Shown one piece after another: positions 15,918 to 24,268 of a DNA stretch of 64,000 bases. The number at the start of each line of letters is the position of its first letter. Position 1 is the stretch's first letter. The position numbers and the translations under genes are program-made. The stretch is from positions 1,426,001 through 1,490,000 of the forward strand of contig OY970164.1 in NCBI GenBank assembly GCA_963706555.1, read 5' to 3'. Source of the stretch: Bog-473 sp963706555 (GTDB taxonomy: Bacteria > Actinomycetota > Acidimicrobiia > Acidimicrobiales > RAAP-2). The notes beneath the pieces are model-generated. The model was not told the origin of the DNA and ran no database searches. It saw nothing but the letters and a program-made list of their open reading frames with translations.

Positions 15918-17096
15918 GTGGATCGCATGGTGTCCAGTGAGGAAGCAGCGCTCCGACTCGGTGTCAAGGTGACGACGCTCTACGCCTACGTCAGCCGGGG
16001 CCTGCTCGCCTCACATCCGGAGCCGGGCGGGCGACGGAGCTTGTTCGACCTGGGCGATATCGAGCGTCTCGCCATCCGCCAGCGAGGTGGGCGCCAGGTG
16101 GAGAGCAGGCTGGCCACCATTACGACCGGCGTCACTCAGCTGCGGACGGACGGCCCGTTCTACCGCGGCCGCCGAGCCACCGATCTGGCCGGCGCGATGA
16201 CGTTCGAAGCCGTTGCCGCCCTCCTCTGGCAGGTTGACGACGACGGTGATTGGCGGCCGCCGGAGATCGGGGCGGAGGACTGCCCCCTCGTCGACGCATC
16301 CGATCGGATGCGCTGGGCCCTCGTCATGTGCGGGGCCCGCGACCCGTTGCGGGCGGACCTGCGCCCGGGTGCGCTCACCAGAGCAGCGAGCCGGGTGATC
16401 GCGGCGTTGACCGATGTGGTCGGCGGTGCCCCCGGGACAGAGGGTCCATCGGGTCGGGGACCGATCGCGCTTCAGCTGGCGCAACGCCTTTCTCCCGGTG
16501 AGGGAGCCTCGCTTTCGGCCCCCGCGGTCGATGCGGCGCTGGTCCTCCTGGCCGACCATGAGCTTGCGACGTCCACGGTTGCCGTTCGTCTCGCCGCGTC
16601 CACCCGGGCGGATCTCTACGACGCGCTGTTGGCCGGCCTCGCCACCATGGCCGGGCCGCTCCACGGTGGTGCCAGTCAACGTGCCTATGAACTCTTGGCG
16701 GCAGTCGAACGTGACGGGGCGGGACGTGCCCTCAATGACGTCTTGCGCTGGCACACCATCCTTCCCGGCTTCGGGCACACGATCTACAAAGAGCGCGACC
16801 CGCGCTTCGACGCCTTGTGGGAGCTTGCCGCGCCGCTGCTCAGTGAGGAGCGGCACCGTCTCTTCCTCGAGGTGATCGACATGGCGGCGGCCAACGACGT
16901 GCCGCCGCCCAACTGCGATCTTGCGCTGGCCGCCCTGAGTTGGGGAACGGGCATGCCGCCCGATGCCGGGCGCACGATCTTCACCATCGCCCGCGTCGCG
17001 GGGTGGACAGCCCACTATCTGGAGGAACTGGGTGAGCGCCCCCTGCGTTTCCGCGCTCGTGCGGTGTACAGCGTCTCGACGGAAGCGGGCGCCTGA
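15918..17096 (+). CDS. Citrate synthase family protein with N-terminal MerR-like helix-turn-helix
   Basis: A 392-residue fusion. Residues about 5-50 (SSEEAALRLGVKVTTLYAYVSRGLL...GGRRSLFDLGDIERL) are a MerR/excisionase-type DNA-binding domain. The rest is a citrate synthase with catalytic His214 (LADHELATS), His287 (GFGHTIYK) and Asp334 (PPNCDLALAAL) all present, although the large domain is shortened and the acyl-CoA side is divergent. It may be an enzyme that binds DNA, or a regulator that senses a citrate-like ligand. GTG at 15918 is preferred because TATGTT ends 7 bases before it; ATG at 15906 and ATG at 15927 are alternatives. The operator between it and the CBS-linked paralogue is its most likely target. 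Confidence 0.85.
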   Translation: MDRMVSSEEAALRLGVKVTTLYAYVSRGLLASHPEPGGRRSLFDLGDIERLAIRQRGGRQVESRLATITTGVTQLRTDGPFYRGRRATDLAGAMTFEAVAALLWQVDDDGDWRPPEIGAEDCPLVDASDRMRWALVMCGARDPLRADLRPGALTRAASRVIAALTDVVGGAPGTEGPSGRGPIALQLAQRLSPGEGASLSAPAVDAALVLLADHELATSTVAVRLAASTRADLYDALLAGLATMAGPLHGGASQRAYELLAAVERDGAGRALNDVLRWHTILPGFGHTIYKERDPRFDALWELAAPLLSEERHRLFLEVIDMAAANDVPPPNCDLALAALSWGTGMPPDAGRTIFTIARVAGWTAHYLEELGERPLRFRARAVYSVSTEAGA

Positions 17097-17101
17097 GGGG
17101 C

Positions 17102-18517
17102 TCAGCCGCGGGCGCAGGCGGCGCCTGCGGGGCGATCGCCGTCGCTCCAACCTCGCGCCTGACCTTGCGGCCAGAAGTCCCCGGTGACGTTGTCCTGTTC
17201 GTAGGGCACAGGTGCCGGACCGCTGTGAATGACGGTCCGGAGCGCATGAAGCAATGCAGCGACGTCATCGCTCGAGGTCCCCAGGCCGCAGCTCGCACGG
17301 ACCGCTCCGGGAATTTCGCTCCGGTCGCCGCGCAGGACCGCCGCCCGGGCCTCGGCCACACCGGACGGGCCCACCCCGAGCAGGCGGAGCAGGTACGGAT
17401 GGGCGCAGAAGCAGCCGTGGCGCACGCCGACGCCGAACTCGGCGCTAAGGCGGGCGGCGACGAGGCCGTGGTGCATGCCTTCGACGGTGAAGGCCGCCAC
17501 GGCAAGGGTGGCAGCGTCCGGGGCGGTGACCGGTCCGAGGACGTGCACGCCGTCGATGGCTCGCAGGCCCTCGTGTAACTTGGCCGAAAGCGCCGCTTCG
17601 TGCCGCGTGATCGTGTCCCAGCCGATGCGGTCGAGCTCATCCATGGCGGCGCCGAAGGCGATGGCACCGATCACGTTGGGCGAGCCGGCTTCCTCACGCT
17701 CGGGCGGCTCGGTCCAGATCACCTCGTCCAGGTCGACCAGGTCCACCGCGCCCCCGCCGGCGAGGAAGGGATCCCCCGACGTGAAGACGTCACGCGGCCC
17801 GATCAGCGCGCCGGCGCCGTAGGGGGCATAGAGCTTGTGGCCGCTGAAGGCGATGAAGTCGGGCCCCGGGGGGAGGCGACGGTGCGGAGCGAGCTGTGCC
17901 GCATCGAGGAGGACCGGCACGCCGCGGGCGTGCGCTTGTGCACTGATCTCCTCGATCGGAGGCAACCAGCCGGTCACGTTCGAGGCGCCGGTGATGGCGA
18001 GCAACTTGGGTCGTGGGCCCGCATCGAGCACGGCGGTGACGTCGTCGACGGTGAACGTGCCGTCCGTTCCACATTCGACCCAACGGCGTTGCGCCACACG
18101 GGCCCACGGCAGCAGGTTTGCATGGTGCTCCACGACAGTGGTCACGACGACGTCGTCGGGTGCGAGCTGCAGCCGGTAGGCCAGATGGTTGATGGCCTCG
18201 GTGGTGTTGCGGCACAGCACCACCACGTTGTCGTCCTCGCTGCGGCGCCCGGCGAAGCGATGGGTGCTCTCGCGGGCGCGCTCGTAGGCGGCGGTCGCCC
18301 GGCGGGACTTGTAGCCCGCGCCGCGGTGCACGCTCGAGTACCACGGGAGGAAGTCGGTGACCGCGTCGGCCACCACTTGCATGGCGGGTGTCGAGGCGGC
18401 ACAGTCGAGATCGCGGTAGGGGCGTTCGGTCCCATCGAGGCAGGGGACGAGGAGTCCCGCCCCGACCAGGTCAACCGTGGGTGCCTCCGAAGTCACCCAC
18501 GTCACACTACGGATCAT
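17102..18517 (-). CDS. Class V aminotransferase / cysteine desulfurase-like PLP enzyme
   Basis: A 471-residue type I-fold PLP enzyme. The PLP lysine lies in FSGHKLYAPYG; the aspartate is in VLLDAAQLAPH; a histidine stacks in VVEHHANLLPW; and RHGCFCAHPYL near residue 390 holds cysteines where SufS/NifS proteins carry the catalytic persulfide cysteine. It resembles SufS-type desulfurases, but no SUF genes are adjacent, so another class V reaction is possible. It has a 35-residue C-terminal tail rich in Gly, Pro and Ala. The start at 18517 is uncertain: no clear ribosome site or -10 is visible, and in-frame GTG codons follow within 20 bases. It is convergent with the HTH-citrate synthase (5 bases) and divergent from the DksA-like gene. 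Confidence 0.82.
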   Translation of the reverse strand: MIRSVTWVTSEAPTVDLVGAGLLVPCLDGTERPYRDLDCAASTPAMQVVADAVTDFLPWYSSVHRGAGYKSRRATAAYERARESTHRFAGRRSEDDNVVVLCRNTTEAINHLAYRLQLAPDDVVVTTVVEHHANLLPWARVAQRRWVECGTDGTFTVDDVTAVLDAGPRPKLLAITGASNVTGWLPPIEEISAQAHARGVPVLLDAAQLAPHRRLPPGPDFIAFSGHKLYAPYGAGALIGPRDVFTSGDPFLAGGGAVDLVDLDEVIWTEPPEREEAGSPNVIGAIAFGAAMDELDRIGWDTITRHEAALSAKLHEGLRAIDGVHVLGPVTAPDAATLAVAAFTVEGMHHGLVAARLSAEFGVGVRHGCFCAHPYLLRLLGVGPSGVAEARAAVLRGDRSEIPGAVRASCGLGTSSDDVAALLHALRTVIHSGPAPVPYEQDNVTGDFWPQGQARGWSDGDRPAGAACARG

Positions 18518-18540
18518 TCGGCCCGCGGTACTCTCGGGGC

Positions 18541-18990
18541 GTGGAAGAGCGCTACGAATCCGAACTCGCCCAGTCGACCAGCGTGCTCGACGATGTCGAT
18601 CGCGCCCTCGAGCGCCTGACCTCGGGTGCGTACGACTCGTGCGAGGTCTGTGGTGCGGTGATTCCTGACGCGTATCTCGCTGCGGACCCGACGCGCCGCG
18701 TCTGTGCCGAGCACGGAACGGCGCCCGGGACGACCACGGGCGCGGATTCGGCTGCAGCTGCAGCTGCAGATTCGGCTGCGGGCGCTGGAGGGCCCGCCCA
18801 CGGCGTTATCGCTGACGAACCCGGGCGCAGGCCGTCCGAGGTGCTTGACGTGCCTGAGGTGCCTGGCGTGCCTGACGTGGCCGGTGGGGCTGAGACGTCC
18901 GGGCCGCCCGATGTGGCCGGTCTGGCTGCGCCGACAGGGGCACCAGAATCGCCGGTGGCGTACGGAGCGGGAGACCCGCCCTCTTTCTAG
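18541..18990 (+). CDS. DksA/TraR-type zinc-finger protein with a disordered tail
   Basis: A 149-residue protein. Residues 1-60 look like the C-terminal half of TraR/DksA: a helix with ESELAQSTSVLDDVDRALERLTSGAYDSC, then a zinc finger CEVCG...RRVCAEHG in which the fourth cysteine of the usual C4 set is replaced by His or lost. Members bind RNA polymerase through the secondary channel. Residues 65-149 are low complexity (Ala, Gly, Pro, Val, Asp) with LDVPEVPGVPDVAG repeats and no predicted fold. GTG at 18541 stands 6 bases after TACTCT (18529-18534), so a leaderless transcript is likely. Its stop overlaps that of the superoxide dismutase gene within the palindrome CTAG. Confidence 0.72.
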   Translation: MEERYESELAQSTSVLDDVDRALERLTSGAYDSCEVCGAVIPDAYLAADPTRRVCAEHGTAPGTTTGADSAAAAAADSAAGAGGPAHGVIADEPGRRPSEVLDVPEVPGVPDVAGGAETSGPPDVAGLAAPTGAPESPVAYGAGDPPSF

Positions 18991-19595
18991 AGGGCCAGAC
19001 CCTTGGCCTTGTCGAGCCGGGCCGCCACGTCGGACCAGTTGACGATGTTCCACAGGGCGGTGAAGAAGTCCCCCTTGACGTTCTTGTACTGCAGGTAGAA
19101 CGCGTGCTCCCAGGCGTCGAAGACGAGGAGGGGCACTGAGCCGTTGCCGACGTTGGCCTGGTGGTCGTAGACCTGCTCGATGATCAGGCGGCCGGCAAGG
19201 GGCTCGTAGGCCAGCGCACCCCAGCCGGATCCCTGGATGGTCGACGTGGCCTGGGTGAAGTGTGCCTTGAACTTGTCGAACGAGCCGAAGTTCTCGTCGA
19301 TTGCTGCGCCGAGTGCGCCGTCGGGCTTGTCCCCGCCGTCCGGGCTCAGGTTCTTCCAGAAGATCGAGTGCAGGACGTGGCCCGAAATGTGGAAGGCCAG
19401 GGTCTTCTCCAACCCGACGACTGCACCGAAGTCGTCCTTGTCCCGAGCCGCTTCCAGCTTCTCAAGTGTCGTGTTGGCACCCGTGACGTAGGCGGCGTGG
19501 TGCTTGTCATGATGGAGCTGCATGATCTCGGCCGAGACGTGCGGCTCAAGTGCGGCGTAGTCATACGGCAGGTCCGGAAGGGTGTAGTCAGCCAT
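18987..19595 (-). CDS. sodA: Superoxide dismutase, Fe/Mn type
   Basis: A 202-residue cytoplasmic enzyme converting superoxide to O2 and H2O2. Metal ligands are visible: His28 (LHHDKHHAAY), a second His in GHVLHSIFWKNLSP (about 76), and Asp and His in VFDAWEHAFYLQY (about 160-165). Length is normal for the family. Fe versus Mn cannot be settled by eye, and the symbol is given on general family grounds. ATG at 19595 follows AGGAGAC at a suitable distance. It is convergent with the DksA-like gene and divergent from the XRE regulator, 204 bases away. Confidence 0.95.
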   Translation of the reverse strand: MADYTLPDLPYDYAALEPHVSAEIMQLHHDKHHAAYVTGANTTLEKLEAARDKDDFGAVVGLEKTLAFHISGHVLHSIFWKNLSPDGGDKPDGALGAAIDENFGSFDKFKAHFTQATSTIQGSGWGALAYEPLAGRLIIEQVYDHQANVGNGSVPLLVFDAWEHAFYLQYKNVKGDFFTALWNIVNWSDVAARLDKAKGLAL

Positions 19596-19799
19596 GGGGG
19601 ATTTGTCTCCTGTGTCTGGTCGGTCGTCGTGTGGGGTCGTCCGCTGTGACGTTACCCGAACGGCGCGGCAGCCAACCGAGGTGGCATCGGCCGGGCAAAT
19701 GCGGCAGTAACGTTCGGCTCAATGCCGGGCATCGGCCGGTCATCGGCGGGGTGAGCGCGCAGCCGAAGGTAGGCGGCTGTTCGCACTACGCTTACAAAA

Positions 19800-20492
19800 G
19801 TGAGCGCTGATCCCAAGGATCGCTGGCGAGATCTGGGCTCGTTCATCCGTGAGCAGCGGAACACCGCCCGTCTCTCGCTCCGGCGGCTGTCCGAGCTTGC
19901 CGGGATATCGAACCCGTATCTCAGCCAGATCGAGCGGGGACTGCGCCGGCCTTCCGCCGAGATCCTGCAACAGATCGCCAAGGCGCTGCGCATTTCGGCC
20001 GAGACTCTCTACGTCCAGGCGGGCATCCTCGAGCCGCCGGACGGGACCCCGGACCTGAGCCGCCTGATCCTGGCCGATCAGACCTTGAGCGAGGACCAGA
20101 AACAGGCCCTGGTCCGGATCTACCTCTCGTTCCGCCGTGACTTCGAGGAAGAGCATGCGAACGCGCAGGGCCACGATCATGGGCACGATCATCTTCATGG
20201 CCCTGGTGGCGCCAATGCCCGCGGCGGTTCCAGCGGAGGTGTCAGCGGAGGTGTCAGTTCCAGCCCCGGCCCCGGCCCCGGCCCCGGCCCCGGCTCGGGC
20301 TCCGGCGCCGGAGGCGGTGCCAGTTCCGGGCCCGGTGTGAGAGCGGGCATCGGGTCGAGGCCGGTGTTGCGTCGCGGTGACCGGGACGGTGACTTGGACG
20401 GCAACCTAGATGCCGACCCGGACCACGGCGCGGCCCAGCACGGAACCGGGGACGGCCCGCATCCGTCAGCATCCCTTCGCTCACTCCCCTGA
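19800..20492 (+). CDS. XRE-family transcriptional regulator with low-complexity C-terminus
   Basis: A 230-residue protein. Residues about 12-66 form a Cro/CI-type helix-turn-helix (FIREQRNTARLSLRRLSEL, AGISNPYLSQIERGLRRPS) similar to short actinobacterial DNA-binding regulators. After a helical segment to about residue 120 comes a His/Asp run (GHDHGHDHLHG) that could bind metal, then Gly-Ser-Pro repeats (GPGPGPGPGSGSG) to the end. The N-terminal 125 residues are the conserved core; the tail varies and may be disordered. GTG at 19800 has no ribosome site but follows TACGCT (19787-19792) by 7 bases, indicating a leaderless mRNA. It is divergent from sodA, which it may or may not control. Confidence 0.8.
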   Translation: MSADPKDRWRDLGSFIREQRNTARLSLRRLSELAGISNPYLSQIERGLRRPSAEILQQIAKALRISAETLYVQAGILEPPDGTPDLSRLILADQTLSEDQKQALVRIYLSFRRDFEEEHANAQGHDHGHDHLHGPGGANARGGSSGGVSGGVSSSPGPGPGPGPGSGSGAGGGASSGPGVRAGIGSRPVLRRGDRDGDLDGNLDADPDHGAAQHGTGDGPHPSASLRSLP

Positions 20493-20553
20493 ACAGGTCC
20501 GGTCTGAGGGTGTCGGCCGGGAAAACTCCGCCCACCGGTAGTCTTTGAAGGCC

Positions 20554-21822
20554 ATGCGCCGCCTCGCCGTTCTCTCCCTGCACACGTCTCCCCTGGCCCA
20601 GCCCGGCACCGGGGACGGCGGAGGCATGAACGTCTACGTGCGGGAGCTCACCGCGGCCCTGGCCCGCTCGGGAGCGGCCTGTGACGTCTTCACACGGGCC
20701 TGGTCCCCTGATCTGCCGGCCACGGTGCAGGTCGAGCCCGGGCTGCGGGTTCACCACGTCCCCGCCGGTCCCTTGACCACGCTGCCCAAGGAAGCGCTCC
20801 CTGCAGTGATCGACGAATTCACCCAGGGCGTACTCGCCAGGATGACCTCGCCGGCCACCTTCGGCCTGGGTGAGGAGGACGGCCCGTTCACCTCGCTCCA
20901 TGCCAACTATTGGCTCTCGGGGCTGTCGGGCCATGTCATCAAGCACGAGCTGGGTCTGCCGCTCGTCTGCACCTTCCACACGCTGGATCGGGTGAAGGCC
21001 GAATCGATGCCGGAGGAAGTGGAGGCCGACATGCCTCACCGTCGGGCCGAGGCCGAGGCGTCCATCATCGAGTGCTCGGATGCCGTGCTGGCGTCGTGCA
21101 GCGTGGAAGCCGAGCAGATCGCCTCCCTCTATGGCGCTGACCCCGACCGCATCCGCATCGTGCCCCTCGGGGTCGACCACGCCTTCTTCGGCCCGGGCCA
21201 CCGCCCGCAAGCCCGCCGCGCTCTGGGTCTCCCGCTCGACGGGCGGCTCCTCCTCTTCGTCGGGCGGATCCAGCCGCTCAAGTGCGCCGACTGCGCAGTC
21301 GAGACCTTGGCCGAGTTGCGACAGCCCGGCGACGAGCCCTACCGCCTGGTCGTCGTCGGTGGTCCGAGCGGACCCCACGGTGAGAAGTCGCTCCAGGGAC
21401 TGATCGACCTCGCGGACGCCCGCGGTGTCCGCGACCGGGTGCACCTCATCGACCCTCAACCCCACGAGCTCCTGTCGTCGTACTACCGGGCGGCCGACGT
21501 GTGCATCGTGCCCAGCCGGTCCGAGTCGTTCGGCCTGGTCGCCCTCGAGGCCGCCGCCTGCGGCACGCCGGTCGTGGCGTCCGCCGTCGGCGGATTGACG
21601 ACGCTGGTCGATCACGGGCGCACGGGCTTCCTGGTCGAAGACCCCACACCGGAGCGCTACGCCGCTGCCGTGCGTCGTGTCTTCGATGCGCCGCTGGTGG
21701 CCGAGCGTCTCTCCACAGCCTCGGTGCTGCGGGCCCGCCGCTATACCTGGCGCGCCGCTGCGGGCGCATTGCTCGAACTGCACGACGAGTTGGCCTCGGG
21801 CCGTCTCGTCGAGTGCCGCTGA
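20554..21822 (+). CDS. mshA: D-inositol-3-phosphate glycosyltransferase (mycothiol biosynthesis)
   Basis: A 422-residue GT4 (GT-B fold) glycosyltransferase that transfers GlcNAc from UDP-GlcNAc to inositol 1-phosphate, the first step of mycothiol synthesis. The diagnostic N-terminal motif SLHTSPLAQPGTGDGGGMNV is present, followed by the second GT-B domain with LLFVGRIQPLKC and the donor-site SRSESFGLVALEAAACG (E-x7-E). Length and order match actinobacterial MshA. ATG at 20554 follows GAAGG and lies 9 bases after TAGTCT (20539-20544). As in mycobacteria, a YbjN gene follows directly, supporting the assignment. Confidence 0.9.
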   Translation: MRRLAVLSLHTSPLAQPGTGDGGGMNVYVRELTAALARSGAACDVFTRAWSPDLPATVQVEPGLRVHHVPAGPLTTLPKEALPAVIDEFTQGVLARMTSPATFGLGEEDGPFTSLHANYWLSGLSGHVIKHELGLPLVCTFHTLDRVKAESMPEEVEADMPHRRAEAEASIIECSDAVLASCSVEAEQIASLYGADPDRIRIVPLGVDHAFFGPGHRPQARRALGLPLDGRLLLFVGRIQPLKCADCAVETLAELRQPGDEPYRLVVVGGPSGPHGEKSLQGLIDLADARGVRDRVHLIDPQPHELLSSYYRAADVCIVPSRSESFGLVALEAAACGTPVVASAVGGLTTLVDHGRTGFLVEDPTPERYAAAVRRVFDAPLVAERLSTASVLRARRYTWRAAAGALLELHDELASGRLVECR

Positions 21823-21840
21823 GCGACGCGGCCGGGTCAC

Positions 21841-22335
21841 GTGCCTGTCGTCGATCTCCCCGCGGAAGAGGAGATGGCTGCCGCCGTCAGTTGCATCGAC
21901 GCCTGGGTGGCCCGGGAGCTGGCCAGCGGCGGCCTGCTGATCGCCGCGGAGCGACAGGAAGTCACCGACCGTACGGCCTCACAGCGGTGGTACCTCCGCT
22001 TCAAGGGGGAGGAGAAGGACTTCATCACGGTCTGGTTCACCCTGCGCCAACGCACCCTGCACCATGAGGTGCAATTCATGCCGGCCCCGGAGGAGAACGT
22101 CGCCGACACGCTGGCCTATCTCATGCGCTGCAACGCCAATCTCTACGGCATGTGGTTCAGCCTCGGCCCCGAAGACGCGGTGTACCTGGTGGGCAAGGTC
22201 CCGGCCGGCCTCATCGACGATGACGAGCTGGATCGGATCGCCGGCTCGTCGGTGATCTACGTCGACGATCACTTCCCGACGGCCATGACGCTGGCCCACC
22301 CCACCATGTACCGCCGACGCCCCCGCCGTTCCTAG
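21841..22335 (+). CDS. YbjN-domain protein
   Basis: A 164-residue protein of the YbjN / sensory-transduction-regulator-like fold (related to type III secretion chaperones). Characteristic stretches are RWYLRFKGEEKDFITVWFTLRQRTLHHEVQFMPAPEEN and LAYLMRCNANLYGMWFSLGPEDAVYLVGKVP. Its biochemical role is unknown. GTG at 21841 begins 18 bases after the mshA stop, so the pair is co-transcribed; the same gene order occurs in mycobacteria (Rv0486-Rv0487), which is remembered knowledge and not checked here. Confidence 0.8.
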   Translation: MPVVDLPAEEEMAAAVSCIDAWVARELASGGLLIAAERQEVTDRTASQRWYLRFKGEEKDFITVWFTLRQRTLHHEVQFMPAPEENVADTLAYLMRCNANLYGMWFSLGPEDAVYLVGKVPAGLIDDDELDRIAGSSVIYVDDHFPTAMTLAHPTMYRRRPRRS

Positions 22336-22372
22336 CGCCGCAGCCGGGACACCTGGCGCACCACGGGCCCGG

Positions 22373-22440
22373 CGTCCTGACCCGTCCGGCGTCCTGACCC
22401 GTCCGACGGTCCTGACCCGTCCGGCGTCCTGGCCGATCCG
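22373..22440. repeat. Intergenic tandem repeat, 17-bp unit
   Basis: GTCCTGACCCGTCCGGC occurs at 22374-22390, again with one change at 22391-22407 and exactly at 22409-22425, followed by decayed copies to about 22475. It fills the 159-base gap between the YbjN gene and proC. Length is not a multiple-of-gene signal; no ribosome site or open frame is associated. Its core CCTGACCCGTC also appears in the repeat before hemA. Confidence 0.8.
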
Positions 22441-22494
22441 ATGGTCCACACCGATCCGACGGTCCCGGCGCTCCGGACTGGGTAACGTCCGTCC

Positions 22495-23313
22495 ATGGCA
22501 CGTACCCTGCTCATCGTCGGCGGCGGCAAAATGGGCAGTGCCCTTCTGGGCGGTCTGCTCGCTTCGGGCTGGACCAGCGCCGAGGGCGTCGCGGTGGCCG
22601 AGACGTCGGCTGACCGGCGCCTGGAACTGGCGCTCGAATTCCCGGGTGTCGAGATCCTCGACGCTCCCATCCGCGATCTCCTCGAGGACACGCCCGAGCG
22701 TCTCGCCGGTGCCGTGCTCGCAGTGAAGCCCGATGTGGCCGAAGGGGCCTGCCGGGTACTCGGCGCTGTCGGGGTGACGCGGGTGCTGTCCATTGTCGCC
22801 GGCATTCCTGCGGGGCGGCTGGAGACCGCACTGGGCGGTCAGCCCTCGGTCGTACGGGCCATGCCGAACACCCCGGCCCTGGTGGGAGCCGGCGTCACTG
22901 CTCTCTCCGGCGGCTCGCACGCCACTTCGGCCGATCTGGCGTGGGCCGAAGGGGTCATGGCGGCGGTCGGAACGGTCGTGCGCCTGCCCGAGCGCCTGCT
23001 CGATCCCGTGACCGGCCTTTCGGGATCCGGACCCGCCTACTTCTTCTTGGTGGCCGAAGCGCTGATCGAGGCCGGGGTCCAGATGGGCCTGGCCCGTGAC
23101 GTGAGCCACACGCTGGTCGTCGAGACGATGCTCGGTTCCGCGAAGTTGATGGCCGAGACAGGGGAGGAGCCGGCGGTCCTGCGAGCCGGAGTGACCTCGC
23201 CGGCCGGCACCACCGCGGCCGGGGTGCGCGTCCTCGAGGCGCGGGCCGTGCGCTCCGCCTTCATGGAAGCTGTGGCCGCTGCGACGGAGCGATCTCGCTC
23301 CTTGCATCGTTGA
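22495..23313 (+). CDS. proC: Pyrroline-5-carboxylate reductase
   Basis: A 272-residue enzyme that reduces 1-pyrroline-5-carboxylate to proline with NAD(P)H. The N-terminal Rossmann motif is LLIVGGGKMGSALLGGL; RAMPNTPALVGAGVTALS and the C-terminal signature LSGSGPAYFFLVAEALIEAGVQMGL ... TSPAGTTAAGVRVLE are typical. Length is normal. ATG at 22495 follows TAACGT (22483-22488) by 6 bases and has no ribosome site, so a leaderless mRNA is likely. It overlaps the next gene by 4 bases (TTGA). Confidence 0.95.
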   Translation: MARTLLIVGGGKMGSALLGGLLASGWTSAEGVAVAETSADRRLELALEFPGVEILDAPIRDLLEDTPERLAGAVLAVKPDVAEGACRVLGAVGVTRVLSIVAGIPAGRLETALGGQPSVVRAMPNTPALVGAGVTALSGGSHATSADLAWAEGVMAAVGTVVRLPERLLDPVTGLSGSGPAYFFLVAEALIEAGVQMGLARDVSHTLVVETMLGSAKLMAETGEEPAVLRAGVTSPAGTTAAGVRVLEARAVRSAFMEAVAAATERSRSLHR

Positions 23314-24218
23314 GCGAGCGCCACCCCGTCGCAGCAGTACGGCCGCAGACCATCTTCTTCCTCTCCGACTACGGAACGACGGACGAGTTCGTCGGGGTGG
23401 TCCATGCCGTCCTTTCCGCGGCGTCGGCGGGCGTCGCCATCATCGATCTGACGCACCAGATCGCAGCCTTCGACATCCGTGCGGGAACGATGGCGCTGGC
23501 GCGGGCGCTGCCGTATCTCGGTCCCGGGGTCGTCCTGGCGGTGGTGGATCCCGGGGTGGGCTCGGGCCGCCGCGGGGTTTGTCTCGAAGTGACGCCGTCC
23601 GAAGGAGGGCCGGCCTTCTTCGTCGGTCCTGACAACGGGCTCCTGATCCCGGCGGCCGAACTGAGCGGCGGCGGAACGATCACCGGCGTCATCGAGCTCG
23701 ACCCGGGCCCCGGTCCGGCGCGCACATTCGACGGCCGCGATCTCTTCGCCCCTGCTGCGGCTGCGTTGTCGCGGGGAGTCCCTCTCGGAGACCTGGGGCC
23801 CGCGGTCGATCCGGTCTCGCTCGTTCGCCCTGTACGCCCTGCCGTCGTCCACGCAACGCTGGCCGATGGTCGCCGGACCCTTCGGACCGAGGCAGTGTGG
23901 GTCGACCGGTTCGGCAACGTGCAGCTGGGGGCGACGCGCGCTGATGCCGAGAAGGCGCAGATGCCCGGCCTGGGATTCGATGCGGCGGCGCCGGCAGGGG
24001 GCACGGCGAGAGCCGGCATTCAGCTGACAGTCACCGGCGACCTCGCCAGTCCGCTCCGTCAGCAGCTCCGCCCGGTCGGGACCTTCGCCGATCTGGCCCA
24101 GGGCCAACTTGGGTTGCTCCTCGATGCAAACGGGCATCTCGCCGTGGTCGCCGGCCAAGCCTCGGCCGCCGCCGTCCTCGCCATCGGCGCAGGTCACATC
24201 GTCACTTTGACCTGGTGA
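23310..24218 (+). CDS. SAM hydrolase / hydroxide adenosyltransferase (DUF62) family
   Basis: A 302-residue member of the fluorinase-like superfamily, which splits S-adenosylmethionine with water to adenosine and methionine. Motifs include FFLSDYGTTDEFVGVVHAV, AVVDPGVGSGRRG, FFVGPDNGLLIP and WVDRFGNVQLG. In the usual TFHGRD motif of the Asp-Arg-His triad the histidine is Asp141 here (TFDGRDLFAPAAA). The start is TTG at 23310, overlapping the proC stop, so translation is coupled. The physiological role of the family is poorly known; the coupling to proC is not obviously metabolic. Confidence 0.85.
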   Translation: MSERHPVAAVRPQTIFFLSDYGTTDEFVGVVHAVLSAASAGVAIIDLTHQIAAFDIRAGTMALARALPYLGPGVVLAVVDPGVGSGRRGVCLEVTPSEGGPAFFVGPDNGLLIPAAELSGGGTITGVIELDPGPGPARTFDGRDLFAPAAAALSRGVPLGDLGPAVDPVSLVRPVRPAVVHATLADGRRTLRTEAVWVDRFGNVQLGATRADAEKAQMPGLGFDAAAPAGGTARAGIQLTVTGDLASPLRQQLRPVGTFADLAQGQLGLLLDANGHLAVVAGQASAAAVLAIGAGHIVTLTW

Positions 24219-24268
24219 GGGGATTACGTTTGGTGTGAAGCCACGCGTCATCGGTACCATCCAAATCT

